Source: Pasteurella sp049941595 (lineage in GTDB: Bacteria > Pseudomonadota > Gammaproteobacteria > Enterobacterales > Pasteurellaceae). From it: a stretch of 64,000 bases of DNA. How positions within the stretch are numbered: position 1 is the stretch's first letter; every line of letters begins with the position of its first letter. Shown piece by piece: positions 62,353 through 64,000 of the stretch. A program made the position numbers and the translations under genes. The stretch lies in NCBI GenBank assembly GCA_049941595.1, contig JBNFNA010000013.1, positions 1-64,000 of the forward strand, read 5' to 3'. The notes below the pieces were generated by a model, which had not been told where the DNA came from, ran no database searches, and worked only from the letters and a program-made list of their open reading frames with translations.

Positions 62353-63090
62353 ATGCTTATTGGGATTATTAGTCTATTCCCCGAAATGTTTCAAGCGATT
62401 ACAGAATTTGGGGTCACAGGTAGAGCTGTAAAACAAAATCTCTTACAAGTACAGTGTTGGAATCCACGTGATTTCACACACGACAAGCATAAAACAGTGG
62501 ATGATCGCCCTTATGGTGGTGGCCCTGGAATGCTGATGATGGTGCAACCGTTACGTGATGCGATTAAAGCAGCGAAAGCGGAAGTAGGAGAAGATGCGAA
62601 AGTGATTTATCTTTCGCCGCAAGGACGAAAACTCGATCAAGCTGGTGTAAAAGAGTTAGCAGAAAATCAGAAGTTGATTTTACTCTGTGGTCGTTACGAA
62701 GGCATTGATGAGCGATTGATCGAAACTGAAGTTGATGAAGAATGGTCAATCGGTGATTATGTACTCACAGGTGGTGAATTACCTGCAATGACATTAATTG
62801 ATGCTGTCGCAAGATTTATTCCTGGTGTACTTGGCAAACAAGCCTCCGCAGAAGAAGATTCTTTTGCAGATGGTTTATTAGATTGCCCACATTATACGCG
62901 TCCTGAAGTGTTAGATGGTTTATCTGTACCACCTGTGCTGATGTCTGGTAATCACGAAGAAATTCGCAAATGGCGATTGAAAAAATCCCTTGAGCGAACG
63001 TGGTTAAGACGCCCTGAGCTATTGGAAAGCCTAGCTCTGACTGACGAACAAAGTAAACTGTTGAAGCAAATTAAAGCAGAACACAGTTAA
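62353..63090 (+). CDS. trmD: tRNA (guanine-37-N1)-methyltransferase
   Basis: Methylates G37 of tRNAs with a 36-GG-37 sequence to prevent +1 frameshifting. The 245-residue SPOUT enzyme has the trefoil-knot AdoMet site: LSPQGRKL near 86, LLCGRYEGIDERLIE near 112 and WSIGDYVLTGGELPAMTLIDA near 131. PYGGGPGM is near residue 55. 53 bases after rimM. Confidence 0.97.
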   Translation: MLIGIISLFPEMFQAITEFGVTGRAVKQNLLQVQCWNPRDFTHDKHKTVDDRPYGGGPGMLMMVQPLRDAIKAAKAEVGEDAKVIYLSPQGRKLDQAGVKELAENQKLILLCGRYEGIDERLIETEVDEEWSIGDYVLTGGELPAMTLIDAVARFIPGVLGKQASAEEDSFADGLLDCPHYTRPEVLDGLSVPPVLMSGNHEEIRKWRLKKSLERTWLRRPELLESLALTDEQSKLLKQIKAEHS

Positions 63091-63126
63091 ATATCAGTTC
63101 AATCTAGGATTAAAAGGTTAATTATT

Positions 63127-63477
63127 ATGAGTAACATCATTAAACAACTTGAACAAGAACAATTAAAACAAAACTTACCAAGCTTCCGCCCTGGTGATAC
63201 TTTAGAAGTTAAAGTATGGGTAGTTGAAGGTAGCAAACGTCGTTTACAAGCATTCGAAGGCGTGGTTATTGCAATTCGTAACCGTGGCTTGCATTCAGCA
63301 TTCACACTACGTAAAGTGTCTAACGGTGTGGGCGTTGAGCGTGTATTCCAAACTCACTCACCAGTTGTTGACAGCATCACTGTTAAACGTAAAGGTGCGG
63401 TACGTAAAGCTAAACTTTACTACTTACGTGAGCGTTCAGGTAAATCTGCACGTATTAAAGAACGTTTGGGTGAATAA
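63127..63477 (+). CDS. rplS: 50S ribosomal protein L19
   Basis: Large-subunit protein at the 30S-50S interface, 116 residues with the typical FRPGDTLEVKVWVVEGSKRRLQ, FEGVVIAIRNRGLHSAFTLRK and the ending LYYLRERSGKSARIKERLG. Last gene of the operon. Confidence 0.97.
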   Translation: MSNIIKQLEQEQLKQNLPSFRPGDTLEVKVWVVEGSKRRLQAFEGVVIAIRNRGLHSAFTLRKVSNGVGVERVFQTHSPVVDSITVKRKGAVRKAKLYYLRERSGKSARIKERLGE

Positions 63478-63485
63478 TTTCACTG

Positions 63486-63518
63486 TTAAAGGCTTGGGTT
63501 TCCAAGCCTTTTTTTTAT
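63486..63518 (+). terminator. rplS terminator
   Basis: AAAGGCTTGG pairs with CCAAGCCTTT (10 bp, GTTT loop), followed by T7. Confidence 0.93.
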
Positions 63519-63724
63519 CTCGCTTTTCTGTTTTCTTTATTTCTCACCATCAAGTGCGGTCAAATTTCTCAAAGTTTTTCATTTCTACACAATACATTTT
63601 TTGATTTGATTGATTAAAGGTTGATCCTATTCAGTATGCGGGCTATGCTTGAAATAGCATCTTTTCTATACATAAAAGTATCACAATTCCTGTATACTTC
63701 TCTTCATCTATAAGGAGTCATATT

Positions 63725-64000
63725 ATGAATATCGATCTACCTCAATTAGTTGCTTGGCGTCGTGAGTTTCACCGTTTCCCTGAAATTGGCTGGACAGAAT
63801 TTTGGACAACAAGTCGCATCGCAGATTATCTAGAAGAAATGGGATTTGAGTTATTTTTTGGTCCAGACATTATACATTCTGATTTTGTACGTGGACGCTC
63901 ACAAACAGCAGTTGACGCTGGTTTGAAAAATGCGCTTGCTTATGGGGCAAACCAAAAATGGTTAGATAAAATGGCTGGCTATACAGGCTGTGTTGCAGTT
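63725..64000 (+). CDS. M20-family amidohydrolase, AbgA-like (partial)
   Basis: Only the first 92 codons are inside the window; the frame stays open to the end. ATG 63725 has AAGGAG 6 bases upstream. The start LVAWRREFHRFPEIGWTEFWTTSRIADYLEE matches the beginning of M20 peptidase/aminoacylase-type amidohydrolases (His and Glu of the HRFPE / GWTE segments). The inserted GLKNALAYGANQKWLDKMAGYTGCVAV fits the AbgA type (p-aminobenzoyl-glutamate hydrolase subunit) better than hippuricase. Metal ligands lie beyond the window. Confidence 0.75.
   Translation, partial: MNIDLPQLVAWRREFHRFPEIGWTEFWTTSRIADYLEEMGFELFFGPDIIHSDFVRGRSQTAVDAGLKNALAYGANQKWLDKMAGYTGCVAV

Overview
This 64 kb window is a stretch of chromosome from a Pasteurellaceae bacterium of the Haemophilus/Aggregatibacter/Pasteurella group. 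Base composition is AT-rich. The 9-base DNA uptake signal AAGTGCGGT (and its complement ACCGCACTT) occurs dozens of times, often as inverted pairs that act as terminators. Gene order and proteins also fit, for example alaS-csrA, nupC-deoD and rpsP-rimM-trmD-rplS. Maltose-transport and indole (tryptophanase) genes argue against a typical H. influenzae Rd-like strain, but the species cannot be fixed from the sequence alone. No prophage, insertion sequence, CRISPR array, rRNA or tRNA gene was found.

Layout. 1-3.7 kb: asd, a PldB-like lysophospholipase, and crcB plus a HAD phosphatase on the other strand. 3.8-10.7 kb: the isoleucine/valine operon ilvL-ilvG-ilvM-(two unknown genes)-ilvD-ilvA, with a readable attenuator. 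10.7-18.3 kb: a DUF3108-like exported protein, the tnaC-tnaA-tnaB tryptophanase operon, and divergent oadGAB (sodium-pumping oxaloacetate decarboxylase), separated by CRP-like sites. 18.3-19.5 kb: a decayed ZnuD-type TonB-dependent receptor. 19.5-25.7 kb: yibN-secB-gpsA-cysE, dcuB and a HerA-like ATPase. 25.9-34.2 kb: gyrB, a drug/metabolite transporter, a CydDC-like ABC exporter, a RelBE-type toxin-antitoxin pair and a PEBP-family protein. 34.3-46 kb: a DUF4153 membrane protein and the whole maltose regulon block (malM, lamB, malK against malE, malF, malG, malS). 46-49.5 kb: rarD, ilvY and ilvC. 49.6-57 kb: mazG, uspA, alaS, csrA, manB, galU, metJ. 57-61.2 kb: deoD, nupC, a YczE-like membrane protein and a family 9 glycosyltransferase. 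61.4-63.5 kb: the S16 operon. The window ends inside an AbgA-like amidohydrolase.

How the genes work together. The ilv operon and ilvC (with IlvY) together cover most of branched-chain amino acid synthesis. The tna operon, oadGAB and dcuB point to life on amino acids and C4 acids under low oxygen, and candidate CRP and FNR sites fit that. The mal block is a complete import and periplasmic-hydrolysis module for maltodextrins, except that malT, malP and malQ are elsewhere.

Most of the window is ordinary core genome. The most interesting parts are the two unrecognised genes inside the ilv operon, the two translated leader peptides (ilvL and tnaC) too short for routine gene calling, the ZnuD relic, and the toxin-antitoxin pair lying between two near-identical decayed uptake-signal hairpins. 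No clear new multi-gene system was found.
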